Positions 1-8,512 are shown, counted from the stretch's first letter. The stretch is 41,167 nucleotides of DNA from Thermoleophilaceae bacterium (GCA_016929195.1 JAFGJG010000162.1:1-41167); one strand, 5' to 3'. The notes: generated by a model not told the origin, from the sequence alone. Made by a program: numbers and translations.

Positions 1-90
1 ATCGGCCGGCCAGGCGGCGCGGGGGTCCGGGGGCGCGAGCCCGGCATCGGCCGGCCAGGCGGCGCGGGGGTCCGGGGGCGCGAGCCCCCG
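1..90. repeat. 45-bp tandem direct repeat, two copies
   Basis: Positions 1-42 recur at 46-87 without a mismatch, giving a period of 45 bp. The copies diverge only in their last few bases (cccggc against cccccgg). The array lies directly behind the 3' end of the penicillin-binding protein gene. Each copy contains a potential stem, perfect in the right-hand copy. The left edge of the window cuts the region, so more copies may lie outside. Confidence 0.85.
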
Positions 91-92
91 GA
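71..92 (-). terminator. Stem-loop after the PBP gene, candidate terminator
   Basis: TCCGGGGGC (71-79) pairs perfectly with GCCCCCGGA (84-92) around the tetraloop GCGA on the plus strand. The stem begins 5 nt beyond the stop of the minus-strand PBP gene. There is no U-tract, so it would be an atypical intrinsic terminator or an mRNA 3'-end stabiliser. The left repeat copy holds an imperfect version. Confidence 0.5.
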
Positions 93-96
93 TGTC

Positions 97-2247
97 TCAC
101 TGGCCGCCGAGCTCCTCCGCGCCCGGGTCGGGCGCCGGCGCGACATCCGGCGCCCCCTGCGGCGGGGTCTCGTAGAGACGCGGGTCGTAGCCGCGGTAGT
201 CCTCGCCGCCGGCCGAGTTGTCGCCGGTCCCGGGGTCGTCGCCCGTCCCGTCCTCCTCCGTCGTGCCGGTCTCGTCGTCGCCGTAGTAGGAGCCCGTGCC
301 GGACCGGCCGGTGGTCGCGTACTTGCCGAAGAACGGCGTGAACGTGGCCGGCTCCGACGGGGGCGGGAAGTCGCTGCAGTCGTCGCCGTGGGCGACGATC
401 ATGTAGTCGTGCCAGATCGCCGCCGGGAAGGTGCCCCCGGCGACGCTGATGCCGTGCACGCTGCGCATCTCGACGAGCGCGTTCGGATAGCCGACCCAGA
501 CCGAGCTGGCCAGCTTCGGCGTGTAGCCCACGAACCAGGCATCGTTGAAGTTGTCGGTCGTGCCGGTCTTGCCGGCCGCAGGACAGCCGATCTGCGCGGC
601 GACCCCGGTCCCGCCGGTCACGTTCTGCTCGAGGATCTCGGTCACCTCGCTGGCCACGCCGTCCGAGAAGGCGCGCTCGCGCTCGGGCTCGCCGAGGTCG
701 TCCGACTTCCCGTCAGGGAACACAACCTTCGTGATCGCCTTGGGCTTGTTGCGCATCCCGCCGGAGGCGAGCGTGGCGTAGGCGTTCGCCATCTCGAGCG
801 GTGAGACGCCGCGGCGCAGTCCGCCGAGCCCCTCCGCCGGGTAGGCGTCGAGCTTCGTGGTGATCCCCATGAGCTCCGCGGTCTCGCGGACGGCCTTAGC
901 GCCGAGGTCGAGGATCAGCTGGGCGTAGACCGTGTTGTCGGAGGCCAGCGTGGCGCTCCGGATGGACATCGTCCCGCGATAGCTGTTGTCGTAGGTCTTC
1001 ACCTCCCACGGCGGCGAGCCGTCGCCGAGGTCCAGCTGCAGGGGCTTCGAGACATACGTGGTGCGGTCCGGGTCCACGCCCTTGCGGATCGCGGTGGTGA
1101 GGACCATGGTCTTGAACGCGGAGCCGGGCTGGCGGTGGCCCTGCGCCGCCAGGTTGAACGTGCGGTCCTTGTAGGTGCCGCTTGAGGCCATCGCGCGGAT
1201 GTAGCCGTTCGACGGGTCGATCGAGACGACGGCCGACGAGGGGTCGTCCGGGTACGGCAGCTGGCCGGTGATCGCCTGGCGGGCCGCGTCCTGGAGCTTG
1301 GGGTAGATCGTCGTGTGGACCTTCAGGCCGCCGCGCCGGAAGACGCCCACGCCGTACTTCTCGATCAGCTGGTCCTGGACGAAGTCGAAGAAGTAGGGCT
1401 CGCGCCGGCGCGTGTAGCGGGTGCCGTGCTTCACGCCGAGCGGGGCCTGGGCCGCGGCGTCGGCCTCACCGCGCGAGATGTAGCCGTTCTCGGCCATCCG
1501 GTCGAGAACCTCGTTGCGGCGCTCGAGCGCGGCCGTGGGGTTGCGGAACGGGTTGTACTGCGAGGGCGCCTGCGGGAGCCCGGCGAGCGTGGCCGCCTCG
1601 GGGAGCGTCAGCTCGTTCGCGTGCTTCGAGAAGAAGACCACGGCCGCCGCCTCGGCGCCGATCGCGGTGCGGCCCCCGACCGTCCCGTACGGGATGTCGT
1701 TCAGGTAGTTGTGGAGGATCCAGGTCTTCGAGTGCTCCTCCTCGAGCTCCGAGGCGAGCTTGGCCTCGCGGATCTTCCGGTTGAGGTTGCGCTGGGGGTC
1801 CTTTATGTAGAGCGCGCGCACGAGCTGCTGGGTGATCGTCGAGCCGCCCTGCAGGTTCTCGCCGGACTCGAGGTTGCGCACCCCGGCGCGGATGATCGCG
1901 TTGTAGTCCACGCCCTTGTGCTTGTAGAAGCGCTCGTCCTCGATCGCCACGGTCGCGCGGCGCAGGACGGTCGGGATCCGCGTCCAGGGGATCACGGTGC
2001 GGACCACGTCCGACTGGACGTAGCCGAGGCGCGAGCCGTCGGCCGCGAAGATCACCGAGCTCTGGCCCTTGTCGCTCGGCTTGAGCTCGTCGAGGTCGGG
2101 CGCGGTCGCGGCGATCGCGAGCACGTACCCGGCGAGCGAGAGGACGGCGATCGCGCACGTGATCCCGAGGATGCCGAGGGCGAGCAGGATCCTGTTCCGC
2201 CCGCCGCCGCGCCTGCGTCTCCTGTGCTGTCGCTGGCGGTGACTCAT
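97..2247 (-). CDS. Class A penicillin-binding protein (bifunctional transglycosylase/transpeptidase)
   Basis: 716-residue peptidoglycan synthase. Residues 1-18 are Arg-rich and cytoplasmic, followed by one membrane segment (about 19-46). The GT51 glycosyltransferase domain shows EDERFYKH (103-110, catalytic Glu103) and GGSTITQQ (134-141). The transpeptidase domain shows SAFK (Ser376, Lys379), SDN (436-438) and KTGT (560-563), so both active sites look intact. The last 75 residues or so are a Gly/Asp/Glu/Pro-rich acidic tail without recognisable fold. It polymerises lipid II and crosslinks stem peptides at the outer face of the membrane. The ATG start lies 25 nt after the mscS-like stop, so the two may be co-transcribed. 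The family (PBP1A/PonA type) is certain; the exact orthologue is not. Confidence 0.95.
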   Translation of the reverse strand: MSHRQRQHRRRRRGGGRNRILLALGILGITCAIAVLSLAGYVLAIAATAPDLDELKPSDKGQSSVIFAADGSRLGYVQSDVVRTVIPWTRIPTVLRRATVAIEDERFYKHKGVDYNAIIRAGVRNLESGENLQGGSTITQQLVRALYIKDPQRNLNRKIREAKLASELEEEHSKTWILHNYLNDIPYGTVGGRTAIGAEAAAVVFFSKHANELTLPEAATLAGLPQAPSQYNPFRNPTAALERRNEVLDRMAENGYISRGEADAAAQAPLGVKHGTRYTRRREPYFFDFVQDQLIEKYGVGVFRRGGLKVHTTIYPKLQDAARQAITGQLPYPDDPSSAVVSIDPSNGYIRAMASSGTYKDRTFNLAAQGHRQPGSAFKTMVLTTAIRKGVDPDRTTYVSKPLQLDLGDGSPPWEVKTYDNSYRGTMSIRSATLASDNTVYAQLILDLGAKAVRETAELMGITTKLDAYPAEGLGGLRRGVSPLEMANAYATLASGGMRNKPKAITKVVFPDGKSDDLGEPERERAFSDGVASEVTEILEQNVTGGTGVAAQIGCPAAGKTGTTDNFNDAWFVGYTPKLASSVWVGYPNALVEMRSVHGISVAGGTFPAAIWHDYMIVAHGDDCSDFPPPSEPATFTPFFGKYATTGRSGTGSYYGDDETGTTEEDGTGDDPGTGDNSAGGEDYRGYDPRLYETPPQGAPDVAPAPDPGAEELGGQ

Positions 2248-2272
2248 GGGTGCCGGGCGCCCGAAAACGCCT

Positions 2273-3079
2273 TCAGGAGGCCCCGGCTGAGGATAGACCC
2301 TGCTCGCGGAGCCGCCGCAGCCAGCGCCTGCGCAGCTCGGCGGCCACCCGGCCGCGCTCGCGCGGGCCGTCGGCCCAGGTCGTTGCGCTGAGCCGCACGC
2401 CGTCGCGCTCGACCTCGGCGACGGTGGCGCTCACGCCGTCGTCCTCGGACGCGATCGCCTCGATCGCCCGCTCCGCGTCGGCGCCCGGCGGGATCCAGAC
2501 GGACACCTCCACCTGCACCCGCGGGTCGACCACCGTGTGGTTCTCGACCGAGCTCTGGGCCAGGCGCTCGTTCGGGACGACCAGGCGGCTGCCGTCGTCG
2601 AGGAGCACGTACGTGTAGGACAGGTTCACGTCCTCGACCTCGCCGGTCTGCTCCTCGACGGTCACGAGGTCGCCGATGCGGATCGGCTGGGTGATCGCGA
2701 GCATGACCCCGGCGATCGCGTTCGCCAGCGTGGCGCGCGCCGCGAAGCCGACCACGAGGCCGAGCACGGCGGAGGAGGCGAGGATCCCGGTGGCGAGCCG
2801 CCGCGCGGCCTCGAACTGCGCGAGCGCGAGCGCCAGCCCGATGACGATGATCCCCGCGTAGATCAGGCGCCGCACGAGCCTGAGGCGCGTCGTCGCCACG
2901 GCCGAGAGCTCGCCGCCCGCCACGCGCGCGCTCAGCCGCTCGGCGCGCCGCGACAGCGCGCGGTCCACGATCTGGGCGGCGGCGAACGCGAGCACCACCG
3001 TCACGAGGGCGTAGACCTGCTCGCGGTGGTCCTCCAGGAAGGTGGCCGCGTAGGGGACGTAGAAACCGGTGATCTGCAT
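2273..3079 (-). CDS. Small-conductance mechanosensitive channel (MscS family)
   Basis: 268 residues from ATG 3079. Two N-terminal hydrophobic segments are followed by the pore helix and beta-domain signature of MscS: a Gly/Ala-rich stretch LGLVVGFAARATLANAIAG, then QPIRIGDLVTV, and later VVPNERL. A longer reading frame runs further upstream, but its extra 62 residues are polar, low-complexity and antisense to the neighbouring gene, so I place the start at ATG 3079, just ahead of the first hydrophobic segment. It would release osmolytes on hypo-osmotic shock. Its ATG overlaps the ATG of the divergent mannosyltransferase gene in a single CATG. Confidence 0.9.
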   Translation of the reverse strand: MQITGFYVPYAATFLEDHREQVYALVTVVLAFAAAQIVDRALSRRAERLSARVAGGELSAVATTRLRLVRRLIYAGIIVIGLALALAQFEAARRLATGILASSAVLGLVVGFAARATLANAIAGVMLAITQPIRIGDLVTVEEQTGEVEDVNLSYTYVLLDDGSRLVVPNERLAQSSVENHTVVDPRVQVEVSVWIPPGADAERAIEAIASEDDGVSATVAEVERDGVRLSATTWADGPRERGRVAAELRRRWLRRLREQGLSSAGAS

Positions 3080-3080
3080 G
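3077..3080. promoter_or_regulatory. Shared CATG: two overlapping divergent start codons
   Basis: The palindrome CATG supplies ATG 3079-3077 for the MscS gene and ATG 3078-3080 for the mannosyltransferase. No intergenic DNA remains, so each promoter must lie inside the opposite gene. An upstream GTG at 3069 is an alternative start for the plus gene and would make the overlap longer. Confidence 0.6.
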
Positions 3081-4304
3081 TCTTCGGGGGACGGCAGCCT
3101 GCGCACGGCGCTGCGCGTGTTCGTCGCGACGCGGCTCGCAGTCCTCCTGATTGCCGTATTCGCCGCACTCTCCTTCGGCCCTGTCACGGGTGGGGACGCC
3201 GAGCTGAACGCGGGGAGGTTCGACGAGACGTCGCTCACGCACCCGCTGGGCGGCTTCGGGGACACGCTGCTCGCGCCGCTCGCGCGCTGGGACGCGGTCT
3301 GGTTCCTCCGGATCGCCGCCGACGGCTACGGCGACAGCGAGCCGCGCGCGGCGTTCTTCCCGCTCTACCCCGGCCTGATCCGGGCGCTCGGCGGCCTCGG
3401 AGGCGGATCGGACGGTGCGCGCCTCATCGCCGGCCTCGTCGTCTCGCTGGCGGCGTACCTCGGCGCGCTGGTTCTGCTCTACCGGCTGGCCGCGCTCGAG
3501 CTGGGCGAGCGCCGCGCGCCGCTCACGCTGCTCCTGCTCTCGGTCTTCCCGGGTGCCGTGTTCTTCGGCGCCGTCTACTCGGAGAGCCTCTTCCTGCTCG
3601 TATCCGTCGGCGCGTTCTACGCCGCGCGCACGGAGCGCTGGGCGTGGGCGGGCGCCGCCGCGGCCGCGGCAGCGGCCACGCGCAGCGCCGGGATCGTGCT
3701 GCTGCTGCCGCTGGCCCTGTTCTGGTGGCAGACGCGGCCGCGGCGGCTCCAGGACGGCGCCTGGCTCCTGCTGGCGCCCGTCGGCCTGCTCGCCTACGTC
3801 GCCTTCCTGGGCCTGTCGGAGGGCGACGGCCTGCGCTTCCTCGGAGTGCAGGACGCGTGGTCGCGCGAGTTCGCGGGGCCGTTCCTCGGAGCATGGGACG
3901 GGCTCGTGGCGGCTTTCGACGGGCTGCGGCAGCTCCTCTCCGGGTCGCGCACGCCCGTCTACTTCGAGGAGGCCGGGGGCGACCCATGGCGCGTGGCCGC
4001 CATGAACCTGATGCTGTTCGGCTTCCTCGCCTTCGCGGTGGCGGCGGTCACGGGCGCCTGGCGGCGCCTTCCGCGACCCTACGCCGTCTACATGGCCGCC
4101 GCGCTCGCGCTCCCGCTCACGTTCCCGGTCGGGCCCCAGCCGCTCATGTCGCTGCCGCGCTTCCTCGCGGTCCTGTTCCCGGTCTTCATGTGGCTCGCCC
4201 TCTGGTGCGAGGAGCGCCGCAACGCGGAGTACGTGATCGCGCTGTTCGCCATGGGGCTGGGGCTGTTCACAGCGCAGTTCGCGAGCTGGCACTTCATCGC
4301 ATGA
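3078..4304 (+). CDS. PIG-V-like integral membrane mannosyltransferase
   Basis: About 408 residues with roughly ten hydrophobic segments. The first loop carries the WDAVWFLRIAADGY and FFPLYPGLIR signatures seen in the PIG-V/Gpi18 mannosyltransferases, where acidic/aromatic residues of the first extracytoplasmic loop bind a polyprenyl-phosphate sugar donor. It probably transfers mannose from polyprenyl-phosphomannose to an envelope acceptor; the acceptor cannot be read from sequence. ATG 3078 is chosen over GTG 3069; both give the same membrane topology. Its stop overlaps the next start (ATGA, 4301-4304), so it is coupled to the HAD gene. Confidence 0.8.
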   Translation: MSSGDGSLRTALRVFVATRLAVLLIAVFAALSFGPVTGGDAELNAGRFDETSLTHPLGGFGDTLLAPLARWDAVWFLRIAADGYGDSEPRAAFFPLYPGLIRALGGLGGGSDGARLIAGLVVSLAAYLGALVLLYRLAALELGERRAPLTLLLLSVFPGAVFFGAVYSESLFLLVSVGAFYAARTERWAWAGAAAAAAAATRSAGIVLLLPLALFWWQTRPRRLQDGAWLLLAPVGLLAYVAFLGLSEGDGLRFLGVQDAWSREFAGPFLGAWDGLVAAFDGLRQLLSGSRTPVYFEEAGGDPWRVAAMNLMLFGFLAFAVAAVTGAWRRLPRPYAVYMAAALALPLTFPVGPQPLMSLPRFLAVLFPVFMWLALWCEERRNAEYVIALFAMGLGLFTAQFASWHFIA

Positions 4305-4969
4305 GCCGGCGCGCGGTGCTCCTCGACGCGCTCGGGACGCTCGTGGAGCTCCAGCCCCCCGCGCCGCGGCTCAGGCGCCTCCTGGCGGAGGCCGGGCACG
4401 AGGTGGACGAGAGCCGGGCCGCGGCGGGCTTCGGCGCGGAGATCGGCTACTACCTGGCTCATCACCTCGAGGGCTCGGACCCGGAGGCGCTCGACGATCT
4501 CCGCGACCGCTGCGCCGAGGCCCTGCGCGCCGCGCTGGCGCTGCCGGGCCTCGACCACCCGACCGCGCGGCGCGTGATGCTCGAGGCGCTCGAGTTCAGC
4601 CCGTTCCAGGACGCCGTGCCGGCGCTCCGCGAGCTCCGCGCAGCCGGGCACGCGCTCGTCGTCGTGAGCAACTGGGACTGCTCGCTGCCGGACTGGCTGG
4701 GCCCGCCGGGCCTCCTCGAGCTGGTGGACGGGGTCGTCTCCTCGGCGGAGGTCGGCGCCGCCAAGCCGGACCCGGCGCCGTTCCTCCGCGGGCTCGAGCT
4801 GGCCGGCGTGGCTCCGGAGGACGCGCTGCACGTGGGCGACTCGCCGGAGAACGACCTCGAGGGCGCCCGGGCGGCCGGGGTGCGCGGCGTGCTGATCGAC
4901 CGCCCCGGGTCCGCGCCGCCCGGCGTCCCGTCCGTGCGCTCGCTCGCCGAGGTCTCCCCCCTAGTCTGA
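4301..4969 (+). CDS. HAD-superfamily hydrolase
   Basis: 222 residues, HAD subfamily IA architecture. Motif I is LLDALGTLV with nucleophile Asp9; the usual second Asp (D+2) is Leu11, a variant also known from haloacid-dehalogenase-like members that lack a general acid there. Motif II is VVSNWD, motif III the Lys of AAKPDP, and motif IV GDSPENDLEG. It is likely a phosphatase or dehalogenase-type hydrolase of unknown substrate. Translation is coupled to the upstream membrane gene by an ATGA overlap. The final TGA overlaps the -10 box of the next gene. Confidence 0.85.
   Translation: MSRRAVLLDALGTLVELQPPAPRLRRLLAEAGHEVDESRAAAGFGAEIGYYLAHHLEGSDPEALDDLRDRCAEALRAALALPGLDHPTARRVMLEALEFSPFQDAVPALRELRAAGHALVVVSNWDCSLPDWLGPPGLLELVDGVVSSAEVGAAKPDPAPFLRGLELAGVAPEDALHVGDSPENDLEGARAAGVRGVLIDRPGSAPPGVPSVRSLAEVSPLV
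4962..4967 (+). promoter_or_regulatory. -10 box TAGTCT for a leaderless CPBP mRNA
   Basis: TAGTCT fits the actinobacterial -10 consensus TANNNT and ends 7 nt before GTG 4975. Transcription would begin at or next to the start codon. Its last T is the first base of the upstream HAD stop codon. No -35 motif is evident. Confidence 0.55.
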
Positions 4970-4974
4970 GGCCG

Positions 4975-5814
4975 GTGGACGCCGCGCTCCAACAGGCCCC
5001 GCCGCACCCGCCCGAGCTGCCGGAGGGGGCCGCCCCGCGCTGGCCGGCGTGGTACGCGGGGGTCGGCTTCCTCGTCGCGATCAGCGCCACGCTGGTGATC
5101 GTCGGCGTCGTCTCCGTGTTCACGACCGGCCTCGAGGACAGCGAGAACGACGCGACGTTCACGGTCGTCGCCACGCTGATCCAGAGCATGGTGTTCATCG
5201 GCACCGCGGTCGCGTTCGCCTCCTTCACCCGCAGGCCGCGGCCCTGGCACTTCGGGCTCCGCCGGACGCGGCTGTGGCCGGCGATCGGCTGGGCCGCGCT
5301 CGGGATGGTCACCTTCTACGTGCTGGCGGCCGTCTACTCGGTCGCGGTCCAGCCCGACGTCGAGCAGACGGTGGCCGAGGACCTCGGCAGCGAGGAGGGC
5401 ACGTTCGGCCTGATCGCGGCCGGGTTCATGATCGTGTGCGTCGCGCCGGTGGCCGAGGAGTTCTTCTTCCGCGGGTTCTTCTACCGCGCGCTGCGCTCGC
5501 GCTGGGCGCCGCTCGGCGCCGCCACGATCGACGGCCTCGTGTTCGGCGTCATCCACTACGACTTCTCGGGCGCGGACGCGCTCCTGATCCTCCCGCCGCT
5601 GGCGCTGCTCGGCTTCATCTTCTGCGTCGTCTACGAGCGGACCGGGTCGCTCTACCCGGTGATCGCGATGCACTCGATCAACAACTCGATCGCCTACGGG
5701 GCTCAGGCCAACGGCTGGGAGGTGTCGCTGGTGCTCGGCCCGCTCATGCTGATCGCCTGCATGCTCGTGCCGAGGATCACCGACTCGACCCCCGCGCCTC
5801 GACCGGCCGGATAG
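4975..5814 (+). CDS. CPBP-family intramembrane glutamic endopeptidase
   Basis: 279 residues, polytopic. The catalytic signature EEFFFRGF (Glu161-Glu162, Arg166) lies in one helix; FGVIHYDF (His194) and AMHSINNS (His233, Asn237) supply the other conserved polar residues of the CAAX-protease/bacteriocin-processing (CPBP, Abi) family. The N-terminal 25 residues are Pro-rich and cytoplasmic. Family members cleave membrane substrates or act in bacteriocin self-immunity; no substrate is suggested by the neighbours. The GTG start is supported by the -10 box 7 nt upstream. Confidence 0.9.
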   Translation: MDAALQQAPPHPPELPEGAAPRWPAWYAGVGFLVAISATLVIVGVVSVFTTGLEDSENDATFTVVATLIQSMVFIGTAVAFASFTRRPRPWHFGLRRTRLWPAIGWAALGMVTFYVLAAVYSVAVQPDVEQTVAEDLGSEEGTFGLIAAGFMIVCVAPVAEEFFFRGFFYRALRSRWAPLGAATIDGLVFGVIHYDFSGADALLILPPLALLGFIFCVVYERTGSLYPVIAMHSINNSIAYGAQANGWEVSLVLGPLMLIACMLVPRITDSTPAPRPAG

Positions 5815-5829
5815 CGGCCGCTCCTGCCA

Positions 5830-5835
5830 TAGTTT
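5830..5835 (+). promoter_or_regulatory. -10 box TAGTTT upstream of the L,D-transpeptidase gene
   Basis: TAGTTT ends 8 nt before ATG 5844 in a 29-nt gap. No Shine-Dalgarno sequence is present between it and the ATG, which fits a leaderless transcript. Confidence 0.45.
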
Positions 5836-5843
5836 CCCGGCGA

Positions 5844-6836
5844 ATGACCGCACGTCTGGCCCTCACGCTCGGCGCGGCAGCGCTGCTCTCCGCCGCGCCG
5901 GCCGCAGCCCAGACCCCGCCCGCGCCGACCGTGCCTCCGCCCGCGCCGCTCCCGGCTCCCGCGGCCGGCAAGGCGAAGTTCGCGGTCCACGGCGGGCTCA
6001 GCACGAGGAAGGCGCGCTACTACGCGCCCGGCCAGGTCGTCATCGCCCGCGGCCGCGTGCAGCCATACGTCGCCGGCCAGGTCGTGACGCTCCAGGTCGT
6101 CCGCAGGAACAAGGTGAGCATGCGCATCCGCCGCGCCGTTCGTGCCGGCGGCAGGTTCAGGTTCCGCTTCCAGGTCGGCCGGCCCGGCCGGCTCCGGCTG
6201 GTCGTGAGGCATGCCGCCACCGCCCAGCAGGTCGCCTTCCGCGCCCGCGACCGCCGCATCGACGTCGTCTCCTGGTCGGCCGGCGAGGGCTCGCGCGGCG
6301 CCCATGTGCTGCTGCTCCAGCGCGCGCTCGCCAAGCTCCACTTCGCCGTGCCGGTCACGGGCTACTACGACTCCGGCACCACGCGGGCCGTGATCGCGTT
6401 CCGGAAGACGAACGGGATGGGCACCTCGGGCGTGGCCGACGGCGCGGTCTATCACAAGCTCTTCCGCGGCCACGGCGCCTACAAGCTCCGCTACCCGAAG
6501 GCCGGCAAGAACGGCAAGCACGTCGAGTTCGACTGGTCGCGCCAGGTGCTCGTCCTCGCCCAGAAGGGACGGCCGTACCGGATCTACCACTCCTCCTCGG
6601 GAGCCCCGGCCACGCCGACGGTGTTCGGGAAGTTCCACTTCTACCTCCAGACCCCGGGCACGAACGCCAAGGGCATGGTGGACTCGAACTACTTCATCGG
6701 CGGGTACGCGATCCACGGCTACGCGTCGGTGCCGACGTACCCCGCGAGCCACGGCTGCCTCCGGGTACCGGTCCCGAACGCGCGCCAAATCTTCGATTGG
6801 GTCGACATCGGCGACCCGATCTACGTGTACGTCTAG
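5844..6836 (+). CDS. Secreted L,D-transpeptidase with peptidoglycan-binding domain
   Basis: 330 residues. A signal peptide (1-22, ending APAAAQ) is followed by a Pro/Ala-rich linker. Residues about 45-140 form a basic beta-rich segment. Residues about 148-207 match a PG_binding_1 repeat (GAHVLLLQRAL, then AVIAFRKTNG). The C-terminal YkuD domain has HG (291-292) and SHGCLR (302-307) with catalytic Cys305. It forms 3-3 crosslinks or anchors proteins to peptidoglycan outside the membrane and complements the PBP encoded at the left end. Convergent with the small membrane gene at 6844; no terminator is visible in the 7-nt gap. Confidence 0.92.
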   Translation: MTARLALTLGAAALLSAAPAAAQTPPAPTVPPPAPLPAPAAGKAKFAVHGGLSTRKARYYAPGQVVIARGRVQPYVAGQVVTLQVVRRNKVSMRIRRAVRAGGRFRFRFQVGRPGRLRLVVRHAATAQQVAFRARDRRIDVVSWSAGEGSRGAHVLLLQRALAKLHFAVPVTGYYDSGTTRAVIAFRKTNGMGTSGVADGAVYHKLFRGHGAYKLRYPKAGKNGKHVEFDWSRQVLVLAQKGRPYRIYHSSSGAPATPTVFGKFHFYLQTPGTNAKGMVDSNYFIGGYAIHGYASVPTYPASHGCLRVPVPNARQIFDWVDIGDPIYVYV

Positions 6837-6843
6837 GGCTCGG

Positions 6844-7257
6844 CTACGACGAGGCGGTGCGCCAGTCGCCGCCGTGGGCGCGGCCCTTCGGCAGCATGTT
6901 CGCCAGCGTGCCGAGCCCGAGGCCGTAGACCAGGAGCGCCAGCAGGGACGGAACGCCGTGGTTGACCCAGGCGTTGTCCGAGTCGACGAGCCCGGCGAAG
7001 GGTGCCAGCAGCACGTCGTTGGCGTCGTCGATGGCCTCGCGCACCGGCCCGTGGGCCTTCTCGCGTGCCTTCTCCTCCGCCGGCGTGGGGCTCGGGTTGG
7101 CGATCGAGGCCTTCGGCTCGAGATCGCTCAGCCCGCGGGCGAGCGCGTCCTGCTGCTGCTTCGAGCCGCGGTCGATCTCGTCGACCGCGAACGCGAGGAA
7201 GCCGAGCGCCACGATCACCGACGTGAGGATGGCTGTCCAGCGGATGAGAGAGCCCAT
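6844..7257 (-). CDS. Small two-TM membrane protein, function unknown
   Basis: 137 residues from ATG 7257; an earlier in-frame ATG at 7269 adds four residues. There is one hydrophobic segment at the N-terminus (about 4-26), a charged middle with coiled-coil-like EEKAREKA, and a second hydrophobic segment near the C-terminus (PSLLALLVYGLGLGTLANML). I do not recognise a family. It lies between an L,D-transpeptidase and pyrE, divergent from pyrE with a 60-nt gap. Confidence 0.7.
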   Translation of the reverse strand: MGSLIRWTAILTSVIVALGFLAFAVDEIDRGSKQQQDALARGLSDLEPKASIANPSPTPAEEKAREKAHGPVREAIDDANDVLLAPFAGLVDSDNAWVNHGVPSLLALLVYGLGLGTLANMLPKGRAHGGDWRTASS

Positions 7258-7317
7258 CGCGGTTACCATCGGCAGCCGCCGTGCGGAACCTGACCCCTGC
7301 GACCCTCATCTGCACGG

Positions 7318-7872
7318 ATGCCTGATCCGCGAGAGCGGCTCGTGGCGGCGCTGCGCGAGCACGCGCTGGTGATCGGCGAGGTCACGCTCACCAGCGGGCG
7401 CACGGCGCAGTACTACGTGGACGCCAAGCGGGCGATCCTCCTGCCGCAGGGATTCGCGGCGCTGGGGGAGCTCGTGCGCGGCGCCGCCGAGGACGCCGGT
7501 GCCGGCGCGGTCGGCGGCCTCACGATGGGCGCCGACCCGGTCGCCTGCTCGGCGCTCGCGGCCGGAGCCGACGTGAAGGCCTTCTTCGTGCGCAAGGACC
7601 GCAAGCAGCACGGCCTCCAGAGGTGGATCGAGGGGCCCGAGCTCGACCCCGGCGAGCGCTGCCTGATCGTGGAGGACGTCGTCACGACCGGGGGATCGAC
7701 CGTCCAGGCGATCGAGCGCGTGCGCGAGGAGGGCTTCGAGGTCGCGGCCGTGGTCAGCGTGCTCGACCGCCTGGCCGGCGGCGGCGAGGCGATCGAGGCC
7801 GCGGCCGGCGGCGCCCCGTACACGCCGCTCACGACGATCGACGACGTCTATCCGGACCGCCCGGACCGCTGA
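7318..7872 (+). CDS. pyrE: Orotate phosphoribosyltransferase
   Basis: 184 residues, type I PRTase fold. The PRPP-binding motif is CLIVEDVVTTGGST (about 115-128). The flexible-loop sequence VRKDRKQHG (about 91-99) carries the conserved lysines of OPRTase, and the N-terminal LTSGRTAQYYVDAK is the orotate-side signature. It converts orotate and PRPP to OMP in pyrimidine synthesis. It stands alone here, without other pyr genes beside it. Confidence 0.95.
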   Translation: MPDPRERLVAALREHALVIGEVTLTSGRTAQYYVDAKRAILLPQGFAALGELVRGAAEDAGAGAVGGLTMGADPVACSALAAGADVKAFFVRKDRKQHGLQRWIEGPELDPGERCLIVEDVVTTGGSTVQAIERVREEGFEVAAVVSVLDRLAGGGEAIEAAAGGAPYTPLTTIDDVYPDRPDR

Positions 7873-7935
7873 CCGGGCTTGCATGATCCCGTGCGGCGCT
7901 GAAAGCCGTGCGGAGGGGTGTCCGATGGCGAATGC

Positions 7936-8490
7936 ATGCGACGCCCCCGCACGCAGCTCCCACTTGCCCTGACCTTCGCCATCGCCGCCATCGCCGTCTC
8001 AGCCGCCCCGGCTCTCGCGAGCTCCTGCGACTACGGCTACGAGCGAGCGAGCCAGACCACCGGGAAGAAGCTCCGTCTCGCGACGCTCTGCCTGCTCAAC
8101 CGCGAGCGCACCCGCCACGGCCTGCCCAGGCTCACCGTGGACGCGCACCTGCGCAAGGCGGCCCGCTGGCACGCGGCCGACATGGTCAGCCGCCGCTACT
8201 TCGCCCACATCTCGCTGGCCGGCAGCAAGCCGTCGGACCGGATCCGCGCGGCCGGCTACATGAACGGAGTCCGCCGCTGGTTCGTGGGCGAGAACCTCGT
8301 CTGGGGCGCCGGCCCGTTCTCGCGTCCCGTCGACCGCGTGCGCGCGCTGATGCACAGCCCGCCGCACCGGCGCAACATGCTCAGCTCGGGCTTCCGCGAG
8401 GTCGGCATCTGGGTCTCGCGCCAGGCACCGGTTCACTCCGCGTATCCGTCGGGCGCGACCTATGTCCTCAACTTCGGGGTGGCCAACTAG
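7936..8490 (+). CDS. Secreted CAP-domain (SCP/PR-1-like) protein
   Basis: About 184 residues from ATG 7936: an Arg-rich n-region, hydrophobic core and ALASS cleavage region give a signal peptide of about 30 residues. The CAP domain follows: LLNRERTRHGLPRL, HAADMVSRRYFAHIS, GENLVWG and HSPPHRRNMLSSGFREVGIWV are the family signatures, with His residues that bind metal in other members. Role unknown; bacterial CAP proteins are extracytoplasmic. A GTG at 7918 would add six polar residues and is less likely. Confidence 0.88.
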   Translation: MRRPRTQLPLALTFAIAAIAVSAAPALASSCDYGYERASQTTGKKLRLATLCLLNRERTRHGLPRLTVDAHLRKAARWHAADMVSRRYFAHISLAGSKPSDRIRAAGYMNGVRRWFVGENLVWGAGPFSRPVDRVRALMHSPPHRRNMLSSGFREVGIWVSRQAPVHSAYPSGATYVLNFGVAN

Positions 8491-8512
8491 CGGGCCCGGC
8501 GCGGCGACTGTG

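Noticed and set aside
1315-2391. Long open frame on the plus strand opposite the PBP gene
   Set aside because: It is the GC-rich shadow of the PBP reading frame; its translation is Arg/Ala/Gly-rich low complexity with no motif.
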